DNA of 64,000 nucleotides, taken from Saccharothrix carnea. GTDB lineage: Bacteria > Actinomycetota > Actinomycetes > Mycobacteriales > Pseudonocardiaceae. Shown here one piece after another: positions 7,741-16,350 of the stretch. The stretch lies in contig NZ_PYAX01000004.1 in the NCBI RefSeq assembly GCF_003014735.1, positions 310,001-374,000 of the forward strand. Direction: 5' to 3'. The first letter of the stretch is position 1, and each line of letters begins with the position of its first letter. The position numbers were made by a program, and so were the translations under genes. Below the pieces are notes generated by a model. The model was not told the origin of the DNA. It saw only the letters and a program-made list of their open reading frames with translations, and searched no databases.

Positions 7741-9217
7741 CCAGGTCCGCGGCCAGGCGGACGTCGGCGTCGAGCGGTCGGTCCGGGTCGACCGGCGCGA
7801 TGGCGTCGGCCAGCGCGTCCAGCAGCGCGGCGCACCGGGGCGCGGTCGGCCGCCGGCCACCCACGTGGACGGCCTGCCGCAGGCCCAGCGCCAGCGAACC
7901 GCACAGCAGCCGGAGCAGTTCGGCGAGGTCGTAGGAGCGCAGCGCGGCCTGGGTGCCGAACGGCACGACGTCCTGGTTGTGCAGGTTGGTCGGCAGGCTC
8001 TGGGTGCTGGCGGGCACCACGGCACGGCGGATCTCGGCGACGAACGCCGTCGTGGCCAGCTGCACGCCTTGCAGCCCGTGCTGCCGCCCGGGGCCGGCGG
8101 CCAGCATCGGCGGCAGGCCGGTGTTGCGGGCCGGGTCCACCAGCAGGTCGAGCTGCCGTTCGGCGAGGTTGCCCAGCGACGCGGTGACCATGGCCAGCAC
8201 GTCGGCGGCGAACGCGGCCGGTTGGCCGAAGAAGTTGCCGCCGTGCGCCACGAGGTCGTCGTCCGGGAAGAACAGCGGGTTGTCGCTGACACCGCCCAGA
8301 TCGGCCGTGACGACACCGTCGACGTAGCGCAACGCGTCCTCCGCCGCACCGAGCAGCTGCGGCGAGCACCGGAGGCTGTAGGGCTCCTGGAGGGCACGCC
8401 CGCCGCTCGGGACCGTGCCGACCAGCGTCGCCCGCATCCGGTCGGCGACGGTGATCGCGCCGGGGTGGCCGTACGCGGAGATCAGGCGTGGGTCGAGGAA
8501 TGCCGGGTCCGCACCCAGCAGGTCCACGAGCAGGCACGTGAGGTCCTGCACGGCGCGGTGCGAAGCACGCACGCTCGCCAACGCCAACGCCGTGGCGGCC
8601 GTCGTCACGGACGTGCCGTTGACGAGCGCCAACGCGTCACGGCCGTCGAGGGTGAGCGGGGTCAGCCCGGCCCGGCGCAGGGCCTCGTCGGCGGGCATCC
8701 GCTCCCCGTCCACGTAGGCGTGGCCGCGGCCGCGCAGCGCCTGGGTCGCGTAGGCGAGCGGGATGAGGTCGCCGCTCGCGCCGACCGAGCCGTAACGCGG
8801 GATCGCGGGCACGAACGTGGTCGCGAACATCGCCGCGAGCCCGTCCACGACGTGCGCGGACACCCCTGAAACGCCTTGGGCCAACGACCACGCGCGCACG
8901 AGCAGCGCGGCGCGGGCGATGTCGGCGGGCAGGTCGGGCCCTTGCCCGGCGCCGAGGTGTGCGAGGGTGTTGTCGCACTGGTCGGCCTCGTCCTCGCGGC
9001 CCGCGAAGCCGATGAGGGCGCCGAACCCGGTCTTGGCCCCGTAGACGGGGCGTTCGTCGTCGGCGAGCACGGCGCGCAGGTACTCGCGCCCCCGCTCGAC
9101 CCGGTCCCGAACCGGAGGGCTGATGAGCAGCGACAGCGGTGCCGCCGCACGGATGAGGTGGTCGCCGGCCAGCGGTGCGCCGAGGTCCACGGGGGCGTCG
9201 GTCACGGTGGTGGTCAC
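7721..9217 (-). CDS. MIO-dependent aromatic amino acid ammonia-lyase, tyrosine type suspected
   Basis: A 498-residue member of the HAL/PAL/TAL family. The Ala-Ser-Gly triad that cyclises to the MIO cofactor is in GSVGASGDLIPLAYA; other signatures are YGAKTGFGAL (catalytic Tyr), LALVNGTSV, YSLRCSPQ, SDNPLFF and GNFFGQPAAFAAD. At the specificity position the protein reads AHLGAGQG, which aligns to the His-Leu pair of Rhodobacter tyrosine ammonia-lyase, not to the Ser-His of histidine lyases or Phe-Leu of plant PAL. The likely reaction is therefore tyrosine to p-coumarate, although an aminomutase cannot be excluded. It is divergent from the six-gene operon starting at 9281, across a shared palindrome. 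Confidence 0.88.
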   Translation of the reverse strand: MTTTVTDAPVDLGAPLAGDHLIRAAAPLSLLISPPVRDRVERGREYLRAVLADDERPVYGAKTGFGALIGFAGREDEADQCDNTLAHLGAGQGPDLPADIARAALLVRAWSLAQGVSGVSAHVVDGLAAMFATTFVPAIPRYGSVGASGDLIPLAYATQALRGRGHAYVDGERMPADEALRRAGLTPLTLDGRDALALVNGTSVTTAATALALASVRASHRAVQDLTCLLVDLLGADPAFLDPRLISAYGHPGAITVADRMRATLVGTVPSGGRALQEPYSLRCSPQLLGAAEDALRYVDGVVTADLGGVSDNPLFFPDDDLVAHGGNFFGQPAAFAADVLAMVTASLGNLAERQLDLLVDPARNTGLPPMLAAGPGRQHGLQGVQLATTAFVAEIRRAVVPASTQSLPTNLHNQDVVPFGTQAALRSYDLAELLRLLCGSLALGLRQAVHVGGRRPTAPRCAALLDALADAIAPVDPDRPLDADVRLAADLVTAGRY

Positions 9218-9231
9218 CGCACCGACGGTAG

Positions 9232-9265
9232 GCAGCCGATCTCAGAGAGTTCTGAGATCGGCTGC
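9232..9265. promoter_or_regulatory. 34-bp perfect palindrome between divergent operons (operator)
   Basis: GCAGCCGATCTCAGA (9232-9246), spacer GAGT, then its exact reverse complement (9251-9265). It fills the 63-bp gap between the ammonia-lyase start (9217) and the first flavoprotein start (9281), 14-15 bases from each start codon. A symmetric site there can control both directions at once. No local gene encodes an obvious cognate repressor. Confidence 0.75.
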
Positions 9266-9280
9266 GTAGCTTCCTGGCTC

Positions 9281-10831
9281 ATGGCGCACGACTACCTGAT
9301 CATCGGAGCAGGACCGGCCGGGTTGCAGCTCGCCGCCCTGCTGGAACGCGACGGTCGCGATTACGCGGTCCTGGAACGCGGCTCCGGCCCGGGTACCTTC
9401 TTCACCCGCTACCCGCGGCACCGCACGCTCATCTCCATCAACAAGGTCCACTCCGGGTACACCGACCCGGAGCAGCGGCTGCGGATGGACTGGAACTCGT
9501 TGCTGTCCGACGACCCCGCGCTGCTGTTCACCCGCTACAGCGGCCGGTACTTCCCCGCCGCCGACGACCTGGTCCGCTACCTGGCCGATTTCGCCGCGGC
9601 CACCGGCGCCCGGGTCCACTACGACACCGAAGTCACCCGGATCTCCCGTGACGACGAGGGTTTCACCGTGCTCGACCGCGGTGGACGGACGTGGCGGGCC
9701 GCGCGGGTCGTCGTGGCGACGGGAGTTTCGCAACTCCACGAGCCACCCATCCCGGGCATCGAGCACGCCGAGCGGTACGACACCTTCGACACCGACCCGG
9801 AGTCGTTCACCGACCAACGGGTGCTGGTGATCGGCAAGGGCAACTCCGGCTTCGAGACCGCCGACTCCCTGGTGGAGCACGCGGCGGTCATCCACGTGGC
9901 CGGGCCGCACTCGGTGCGGCTGGCGTGGCAGACGCACTACGTCGGCCACCTGCGCGCGGTGAACAACAACTTCCTCGACACCTACCAGCTCAAGTCGGAG
10001 AACGCGGTCCTCGACGGCACGGTGGAGCTGATCGAGCCGCGGCCCGGCGGCGGGTTCCGCGTCCTGTTCCGGTACGCGCGCACGGCGGAGTCGTTGCGGG
10101 AACTGGAGTACGACCGGATCGTCGCGTGCACGGGGTTCCGGTTCGACGCCTCGGTCTTCGACGACACCTGCCGTCCGGCGCTGGTGATCGACGACCGGTT
10201 CCCCGAGCAGACGCCCGCCTACGAGTCGACCACCGTGCCCGGTCTGCACTTCGCGGGCACGCTCACCCAGCAGCGCGACTTCAAGAAGTCCACCAGCGGG
10301 TTCATCCACGGCTTCCGCTACGGCGTCCGGGCCCTGCACCGCATCCTCGCCGCACGCCACCACGGCACGCCGTGGCCGTCGACCGAGCTGGAGGCGTCAC
10401 CGGAGGCGATCGGTGACGCGCTGGTCGCCAGGGTGAACCGGTCGTCCGCGCTGTGGCAGCAGTTCGCGGTGATGGGCGACGTGGTGACGGTGTCCGGCGA
10501 CACCGCCCGCTACGAGGAGGAGGTGCCGGTGGCTTACGTCGCCGACGCCGGCCTCGGCCCGGCCGAGCACCGGTTCGTCGCGACCCTGGAGTACGGGCCG
10601 GACCACGACACCGTCGACCCGTTCGACATCTCGATCCCCCGCGTGGCGGAGAACGACGCGGCCAACGCGCAGGACGCGAGCTACCTGCACCCGGTGGTGC
10701 GCTACTACCGCGACGGCGCGCTCGCCGCGACCCACCACCTGGCGGAGAACCTGGAGAACCACTGGGACCTGCCCGCGGTGCACCAGCAGCCGCTGGCCGT
10801 GTTCGTGAAGGAATGCCTTGCCGGCGCGTGA
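9281..10831 (+). CDS. FOXRED2-like FAD/NAD(P)-dependent monooxygenase or oxidoreductase, copy 1
   Basis: A 516-residue flavoprotein with two dinucleotide folds: FAD site IIGAGPAGLQ at residues 7-16 and NAD(P) site VIGKGNSGFE near residue 185. The blocks FFTRYPRHRTLISINK and MDWNSLLSDD are characteristic of the subgroup that includes eukaryotic FOXRED2, distant from Baeyer-Villiger and ornithine hydroxylase types. It has no signal peptide. ATG 9281 is the first start after the palindrome. It is the promoter-proximal gene of a coupled operon and overlaps the ligase gene by 14 bases. Copy 2 at 12297 is closely similar along its whole length. The oxidised substrate is unknown; an aromatic acid or its thioester is a guess from context. 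Confidence 0.85.
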   Translation: MAHDYLIIGAGPAGLQLAALLERDGRDYAVLERGSGPGTFFTRYPRHRTLISINKVHSGYTDPEQRLRMDWNSLLSDDPALLFTRYSGRYFPAADDLVRYLADFAAATGARVHYDTEVTRISRDDEGFTVLDRGGRTWRAARVVVATGVSQLHEPPIPGIEHAERYDTFDTDPESFTDQRVLVIGKGNSGFETADSLVEHAAVIHVAGPHSVRLAWQTHYVGHLRAVNNNFLDTYQLKSENAVLDGTVELIEPRPGGGFRVLFRYARTAESLRELEYDRIVACTGFRFDASVFDDTCRPALVIDDRFPEQTPAYESTTVPGLHFAGTLTQQRDFKKSTSGFIHGFRYGVRALHRILAARHHGTPWPSTELEASPEAIGDALVARVNRSSALWQQFAVMGDVVTVSGDTARYEEEVPVAYVADAGLGPAEHRFVATLEYGPDHDTVDPFDISIPRVAENDAANAQDASYLHPVVRYYRDGALAATHHLAENLENHWDLPAVHQQPLAVFVKECLAGA

Positions 10832-12284
10832 CGCCGAGCCGTTCCCGCGCGCGGTGCTCGACGTGCTCGACGCCGCCGCGGACCGGCCGGTGTTCGAACA
10901 CGGCACGCGCGTGGTGACCGGAGCGGAGGTGCTGGACCTGGTCGCCCGGATCTCGACCGGTCTGCGCCGGGAAGGACTGGGCCCGGGTGACGGTGTCGCG
11001 CTCCTGCTCGGCGTGAACCCCGAGGCGTTCGCCACGGTCCTGGCCGCGCACGCGGTGGGAGCACGGGTTCTGGGCGTGCGGCCGGGGCTGCCCGACGAGC
11101 AGGTGCACCACCTGCTGAGCCTCGACATCACCGCGATCATCACCGACTCCGCCGTGCCCCGGACCGACCCCGCCCCGCGCACGCTCACCGTCGACAAGTT
11201 GCGCAAGACCCGTGCCGACGGCCCGCCCCGGTGCGACGGCAGGCCCGGTGACGTCGCCCGGCTCATCCACACCAGCGGCAGCACGGGCGTGCCCAAGGCG
11301 TGCGCCCAGACCTACGCGGCGATGACCGACGCGTGGGCCGCGCGACCGGACGCCTGGCCGCCCGCGATCCGCGAGCTGGCGTCCCGGCTGGAGCGGTACC
11401 TGGTGTTCGGGTCGCTGTCGAGCCAGGTGATGTCCGAGTACGCGGTGGTGGCGATCACCGCCGGCGGCACCGCGGTCGTCGCCGACCGGCCCGGGTTCCC
11501 CGACGCGATCACCCGCCACCGCGCCTCGGCGAGCGTGATCACCGTGCCCCGGTTGGTCAAGCTCGTCGCCGCCCAGCGCCGTGCCCCGGCCGACCTGTCG
11601 ACGTTGCGCGCCCTGATGGTGTCCGGGTCACCGCTGACCGCCGCCCGGCACCGCGAGGCGTTGGACGTGCTCGGACCGGTCGTGTTCCACGGCTACGGCC
11701 AGACCGAGACGGGCATGATCGCGATGGCGACCCCGGCCGACCCGCCCGGCACGGTGGGCCGACCACCGGCGGCGGTGCGGGTCGAGATCCGTGCGGCGGA
11801 CGGCACCCCGGTGCCGCCGGGGGTCGACGGCGAGCTGTTCGTCCGCACCCCGGCGCAGGCCGACGCGTACTGGGGCGACGCGGTGCGGTCGGCCGAGGTG
11901 TTCGCGGGCGGCTGGGTGCGCACCCGCGACCTGGGCCACTTCGACGCCGACGGCCACCTGCGCCTGACCGGCCGGACCAGGGACGTCGTCATCGTCAACG
12001 CGAACCTGCACTACGCGGGCCCGATCGAACGGGTCATCGCCGAGCACCCGGACGTCGCCGAGGCGTACGTGGTCGCCGTGCCCGACGAGGACACCGGCGA
12101 GGCGGTGCACGCGTTCGTGGTGCCCACCGGTGACCGCCCGCCCGACCTCGACGCGCTGCGCGCGCTGGTGACCGCCCGGCTGGGTGCCGCGTGCGCGCCG
12201 GTGCGGGTGACCGCGATCGCCGAACCGCCGCTGGCACCCAGCGGCAAACCGGACAAGCGCCTGCTGTCCCCCACCCGGACGTGA
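10818..12284 (+). CDS. AMP-forming acyl-CoA/aryl acid ligase
   Basis: A 488-residue ANL-superfamily enzyme. Motifs: phosphate-binding loop HTSGSTGVPKA, GYGQTETGM, hinge RTRDLGHFDADGHL, and the C-terminal catalytic lysine in PSGKPDKR. The segment VNANLHYAGPIE replaces the usual GYNVYPAEIE of ligases, and an early residue stretch around RPGLPDEQ is compact. Start TTG 10818 overlaps the flavoprotein by 14 bases; it keeps the normal N-terminal helix. Lying between two flavoproteins and opposite a tyrosine-lyase-like gene, it may activate p-coumarate or a derivative as adenylate or thioester. No carrier protein gene is nearby, so CoA is the more likely acceptor. Confidence 0.85.
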   Translation: MPARDAEPFPRAVLDVLDAAADRPVFEHGTRVVTGAEVLDLVARISTGLRREGLGPGDGVALLLGVNPEAFATVLAAHAVGARVLGVRPGLPDEQVHHLLSLDITAIITDSAVPRTDPAPRTLTVDKLRKTRADGPPRCDGRPGDVARLIHTSGSTGVPKACAQTYAAMTDAWAARPDAWPPAIRELASRLERYLVFGSLSSQVMSEYAVVAITAGGTAVVADRPGFPDAITRHRASASVITVPRLVKLVAAQRRAPADLSTLRALMVSGSPLTAARHREALDVLGPVVFHGYGQTETGMIAMATPADPPGTVGRPPAAVRVEIRAADGTPVPPGVDGELFVRTPAQADAYWGDAVRSAEVFAGGWVRTRDLGHFDADGHLRLTGRTRDVVIVNANLHYAGPIERVIAEHPDVAEAYVVAVPDEDTGEAVHAFVVPTGDRPPDLDALRALVTARLGAACAPVRVTAIAEPPLAPSGKPDKRLLSPTRT

Positions 12285-12296
12285 AGGAGAAAAGTC

Positions 12297-13877
12297 GTGT
12301 CCAGCGAGGTTTCCACGGACTGTCTCGTGATCGGCGCCGGCCCGGCCGGGCTGCAGGCGTCCTACCTGCTCACCCGCTCCGGGCGGGACCACCTGGTGCT
12401 GGAGGCCGGTGACGCCCCCGGCACGTTCTTCACCCGCTTCCCCCGCCACCGCACCCTGATCTCCATCAACAAGCCCAACACGGGGTGGGACGACCCCGAG
12501 CTGAACCTGCGCACCGACTGGAACTCGCTGCTGTCCGACGACCCGTCGCTGCTGTTCACCGGCTACACGCCGCGCTACTTCCCGCACGCCGACGACCTGG
12601 TCCGCTACCTGGCCGACTTCGCCGCGAAGCACGACCTGCCGATCCGCTACGGCACGTCGGTGGTGTCGGTGACCCGCCCGGACGACCAGTTCGTCGTGCA
12701 CGACCAGCACGGCCGCACCTACCGGGCAGGGCGGCTCATCGTCGCCACCGGTGTGTCCCGGCCGTACGTGCCGCCGATCGAGGGAGTGAAGCACGCCGAG
12801 CGGTACGACGACGTGTCGGTGGACCCGGCCGACTTCACCGGGCAGAAGGTGCTGATCATCGGGCGCGGCAACTCGGCGTTCGAGACCGCCGACAACCTGA
12901 TCGAGACCGCGTCGGTCATCCACGTCGCCGGACCCGGCTCGTTGAAGCTGGCGTGGCAGACCCACTTCGTCGGCCACCTGCGCGCGGTGAACAACAACTT
13001 CCTCGACACCTACCAGCTCAAGTCGCAGAACGCGCTGCTGGACGGGCGGGTGCTCGACATCCGCCGCGACGGTGACTCCTACCTGGTGCGGGTCAGCTTC
13101 CAGCGCGTGCAGGAACGGGTGAAGGAGATCCGCTACGACCGGGTGATCCTGGCGACCGGCTTCCGGTTCGACGCGTCGATCTTCGCCGCCGGGTGCCGCC
13201 CCCGGTTGACGATCAACGACCGGTTCCCGGACCAGACCGCCGCCTGGGAGTCGGTGAACGTGCCCGACCTGTTCTTCGCGGGCACCATCACGCAGGCCAG
13301 GGACTTCAAGAAGTCGACGAGCGGGTTCATCCACGGCTTCCGCTACGGCGTCCGCGCCCTGCACCGCATCCTGGAGCACCGCTACCACGGCGTGCCGTGG
13401 CCGACCCGGGACCTCGCCCGGGACGCGGTGACCGACACCGTGATCGAACGGGTGAACCGCACCTCCGCGCTGTGGCAGCTGTTCGCGTTCCTGGCGGACG
13501 CCGTGCTGATCGGGTCGGACGGCACCCTGCGCTACGCCGAGGAGGTGCCGTTGGCGCACCTGCACGAGGCGGTCGGCCGGGGCGACTTCGGCGACGTCGA
13601 GTCCTACCTGGCGGTGACGCTGGAGTACGGCGCGGACCACGACCGGGTCAACCCGTTCGACGTCACCGCGGGCCGGACGTCCCAAGAGGACACCAGCGGG
13701 CTGGACGGCCGCTACCTGCACCCGGTGGTGCGGCACTTCCGCGCCGGGGTGCTGCTCGCCGAGCACCACCTGACCGAGAACCTGGAGAACGAGTGGGACA
13801 GCGAGGACGTACACCGGGCGCCGCTGCGGGCGTTCCTGCACACCCGGCTCGCCCCGGCCGGAGTGGGGTCGCCGTGA
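12297..13877 (+). CDS. FOXRED2-like FAD/NAD(P)-dependent monooxygenase or oxidoreductase, copy 2
   Basis: A 526-residue paralogue of the 9281 protein. FAD site VIGAGPAGLQ near residue 12, NAD(P) site IIGRGNSAFE near residue 187, and the same FFTRFPRHRTLISINK and TDWNSLLSDD blocks. The C-terminal segments GLDGRYLHPVVR and HHLTENLENEWD correspond to those of copy 1. GTG 12297 is preceded by GAAGGAG. It follows the ligase by 12 bp and overlaps the FMN oxidase as GTGA. Keeping two full copies around one ligase suggests either sequential oxidation of one scaffold or a heteromer. Confidence 0.85.
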   Translation: MSSEVSTDCLVIGAGPAGLQASYLLTRSGRDHLVLEAGDAPGTFFTRFPRHRTLISINKPNTGWDDPELNLRTDWNSLLSDDPSLLFTGYTPRYFPHADDLVRYLADFAAKHDLPIRYGTSVVSVTRPDDQFVVHDQHGRTYRAGRLIVATGVSRPYVPPIEGVKHAERYDDVSVDPADFTGQKVLIIGRGNSAFETADNLIETASVIHVAGPGSLKLAWQTHFVGHLRAVNNNFLDTYQLKSQNALLDGRVLDIRRDGDSYLVRVSFQRVQERVKEIRYDRVILATGFRFDASIFAAGCRPRLTINDRFPDQTAAWESVNVPDLFFAGTITQARDFKKSTSGFIHGFRYGVRALHRILEHRYHGVPWPTRDLARDAVTDTVIERVNRTSALWQLFAFLADAVLIGSDGTLRYAEEVPLAHLHEAVGRGDFGDVESYLAVTLEYGADHDRVNPFDVTAGRTSQEDTSGLDGRYLHPVVRHFRAGVLLAEHHLTENLENEWDSEDVHRAPLRAFLHTRLAPAGVGSP

Positions 13878-14968
13878 GCACCGGGCCCCTCGCCGAGCTG
13901 CACGACAAGGCCCGCGCGGTGCTCGACCCCGTGCACTACGACTACTACGCGGGCGGTGTCGGCGACGAGGTCGTGCTCGGGGAGAACGAGGCGGCGTTCC
14001 GGCGGCTGGCCCTGCTGCCGAGGGTGTTGCGCGGTGCGCCGACCCGCGACCTCGGTGTCGACCTGCCCGGCGGGCACCTCGACCTGCCGGTGCTGGTCGC
14101 GCCGACCGCGTTCCACCGGCTCGCGCACCCCGAGGGCGAGTTGGCGACGGCACGGGCCGCGGCGGCGGCGGGAACGGTGCTGGTCTCCGGCGTGGCCTCG
14201 ACGGTGGCGATCGGCGACGTGGTGGCGGCGGCACGGGCCGTGCGCGCCGAGGCGTCGGTGTGGTTCCAGCTCTACCCGCAGCCCGACCAGGACGTGACGG
14301 CGTGCCTGGTGGAGCGGGCGGAACGGGCGGGCTGCACGGCGCTGGTGGTGACCGCCGACTCGCCGGTCTTCGGCCGGCACCGCCGCGACGCCGAGCACGG
14401 TTTCCACGACCTGCCGGCCGGGCTCGCGGCGGAGAACATGCGGGACCTGCCGGGCGGGCCGCCGGGAGGTGTCCGGGACATCGGGATGTCGCCGTCGGTG
14501 TCGTGGCGGGACTTGGACCGGCTGCGGGAGCTGACGTCGTTGCCGTTGTGGCTCAAGGGGGTGCTCCACCCGCGTGACGCGGTGCTGGCGGTCGAGCACG
14601 GGGTGGCCGGGGTCGTGGTGTCCAACCACGGTGGCCGCCAGCTCGACCTCGTGCCGGCGGCGGTGGAGGCGTTGCCCGCGGTGGTGGACGCGGTCGCCGG
14701 ACGGGTGCCGGTGCTGCTGGACGGCGGGGTGCGCGGCGGCGGTGACGTCGCGGTGGCGCTCGCGCTGGGCGCGGCGGCGGTCGGTGTCGGCAGGCCGGTG
14801 CTGTGGGGCCTGGCGGCGGACGGCGAGGCCGGGGTGTCCCGGGTGCTCGCCGTGCTGCGCGACGAGGTGGACCACGTCCTCGCGCTGTGCGGCGGACGTG
14901 ACCTCGCCGACCTCACCCCGGACCTGGTCGTCAGCCGCGGGACGGGGGTGTCCGGGCGGTGTGGTTGA
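13874..14968 (+). CDS. FMN-dependent alpha-hydroxy-acid oxidase/dehydrogenase
   Basis: A 364-residue TIM-barrel protein of the glycolate/lactate/hydroxymandelate oxidase family. Landmarks: YDYYAGGVGDEVVLGENEAAF at the start of the barrel, WFQLYPQPD, the FMN lysine in PLWLKGVL, the catalytic SNHGGRQLD (His as base, Arg for the carboxylate) and VLLDGGVRGGGDV. It would oxidise an L-2-hydroxy acid to the 2-oxo acid; in natural product clusters relatives act on 4-hydroxymandelate. GTG 13874 overlaps the previous stop, and the end overlaps the P450 start by 10 bases. With an aromatic ammonia-lyase nearby an aryl hydroxy acid is a plausible substrate, not proven. Confidence 0.87.
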   Translation: MSTGPLAELHDKARAVLDPVHYDYYAGGVGDEVVLGENEAAFRRLALLPRVLRGAPTRDLGVDLPGGHLDLPVLVAPTAFHRLAHPEGELATARAAAAAGTVLVSGVASTVAIGDVVAAARAVRAEASVWFQLYPQPDQDVTACLVERAERAGCTALVVTADSPVFGRHRRDAEHGFHDLPAGLAAENMRDLPGGPPGGVRDIGMSPSVSWRDLDRLRELTSLPLWLKGVLHPRDAVLAVEHGVAGVVVSNHGGRQLDLVPAAVEALPAVVDAVAGRVPVLLDGGVRGGGDVAVALALGAAAVGVGRPVLWGLAADGEAGVSRVLAVLRDEVDHVLALCGGRDLADLTPDLVVSRGTGVSGRCG

Positions 14969-16350
14969 CCGGGTTGCTCGCCGCCGCGGTGGTGCTGACC
15001 GCGCCGCGCTGGCTGCCGGCGCGGGTGGTCGCCCTGCGCGCCAAGATGTTCGAGAAGGTCAACGGGGACAACGCGATCACGTTCCCGAACGCCGTCGTCG
15101 GCCCGGACCGGTTCCAGGAGGTCTACGGCCACCCCGCGGCGAACGGCCGCAGCCGGGGCGCCGGGCTGTCCGACCTGTTCTGGTACTGGCTCTCCCCCGG
15201 CCCCGAGGTGCACCAGGAGCACCTGGAGGCCGGTCCGCGTTACGACGACGTCGCACGCACGACGCGCGCGCTGCTCGCCGGTCCGGGTGACGAGCTGTCG
15301 GCGTTGGCGGCCCGCTGCGCCGGGCGGGTGCTCGACGAGCGGGTCACCGGTCGGGTCACGCTGGTGCGACTGCGGGACCTGATGATGCCGGTGTGGGCGG
15401 AGTACTTCCACGAACTGGTCTTCGGCGAGCCGTGCCCCCGCAAGGCACGCGACCTGATCGTGGGGCACGCCGACGACGTGGTGACGTCGTTGAAGTGCAC
15501 CGGCCTGCGCCACCCGGCCCGCCGCGCCCGGCTGACCCGCTACCTGGCCCGCCGGGTCGCGGCGGGCGACGTGCGGCGGCCGTTGCCCGCGAGCCTGTCG
15601 CCGACCGAGCAGGTGCACTACCTGCAGGGCACGTTCTTCAACACCGGCGTGGTGCAGATGTCCGAGGCGATGGCGCACGTGCTGCTGGCGCTGGCGCAGC
15701 ACCCGGAGGCGGCGGCGCGGCTGGCGCGTGACGACCGCTACTTCGGCCACGTGCTGGACGAGACCATGCGGCTGTACCCGCTGTTCGGCATCGCGCACCG
15801 CATCGCCACCGCCGAGATCGCGCTGGACGAGCGGACCACGCTGCCCGCCGGGTCGGTGCTGTGCTTCAGCTACCCCGACTACCACGCCACCGGCTACGCG
15901 CGGCCGGACGTGTTCGACCCGGACCGCTGGGACCACGTCGGGGCCCGCGAGGCGCACCACATCCCGTTCGGCGTGGCGGCCAACCGGCCGTGCCCGGCGT
16001 GGCGGCTGTCGCCGTTGGCGCTGCGCGCGGCGACGCGCGAGGTGCTCCGCCGGGTCACGCTGCACTCCACGGTCACGCACACCCGGTCGATGCCGAGCCG
16101 GGGGCCGTGCCTGCTGGTCCGGGTGGACCAGCCGCTGCCACCGGGTCGCCTGGCCGTGCTCGGCGCGCTGCTGCGCGTGCGGGACCGGTGGGAGGACGTG
16201 TGGCGCAGCGTGGTCCAGCTCGTGCTCGGCACGGTCATGGTCCTGCACGCCCACCGCCTGCGCCTGGCCGGGCGGTACTTCGACACGCACGACACCCAGG
16301 GTCGTCCGTTGCGGCACCGGCCGCCTTCCCCACAGGAGATCACCGAGTGA
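14959..16350 (+). CDS. Membrane-anchored cytochrome P450 with atypical I helix
   Basis: A 463-residue P450-like protein. An N-terminal hydrophobic helix (WLTGLLAAAVVLTAPRWL) suggests membrane anchoring, unusual for bacteria. The ExxR motif is present (ETMRLYP), and the heme loop IPFGVAANRPCPAWR holds the cysteine ligand. The I helix reads FFNTGVVQMSEA where most P450s have [AG]Gx[DE]T, so the acid-alcohol proton relay is missing. A C-terminal tail of about 90 residues follows the heme loop. This pattern is known for P450s that use peroxide or catalyse non-hydroxylating reactions, but may also mean altered function. It overlaps both neighbours (10 and 4 bases) and is clearly part of the operon. 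Confidence 0.82.
   Translation: MWLTGLLAAAVVLTAPRWLPARVVALRAKMFEKVNGDNAITFPNAVVGPDRFQEVYGHPAANGRSRGAGLSDLFWYWLSPGPEVHQEHLEAGPRYDDVARTTRALLAGPGDELSALAARCAGRVLDERVTGRVTLVRLRDLMMPVWAEYFHELVFGEPCPRKARDLIVGHADDVVTSLKCTGLRHPARRARLTRYLARRVAAGDVRRPLPASLSPTEQVHYLQGTFFNTGVVQMSEAMAHVLLALAQHPEAAARLARDDRYFGHVLDETMRLYPLFGIAHRIATAEIALDERTTLPAGSVLCFSYPDYHATGYARPDVFDPDRWDHVGAREAHHIPFGVAANRPCPAWRLSPLALRAATREVLRRVTLHSTVTHTRSMPSRGPCLLVRVDQPLPPGRLAVLGALLRVRDRWEDVWRSVVQLVLGTVMVLHAHRLRLAGRYFDTHDTQGRPLRHRPPSPQEITE

Noticed and set aside
11628-14234. 868-codon open frame on the minus strand opposite the ligase/flavoprotein genes
   Set aside because: It is a third-position GC shadow of strongly coding plus-strand genes; its product is Arg/Gly/His-rich with no domain.
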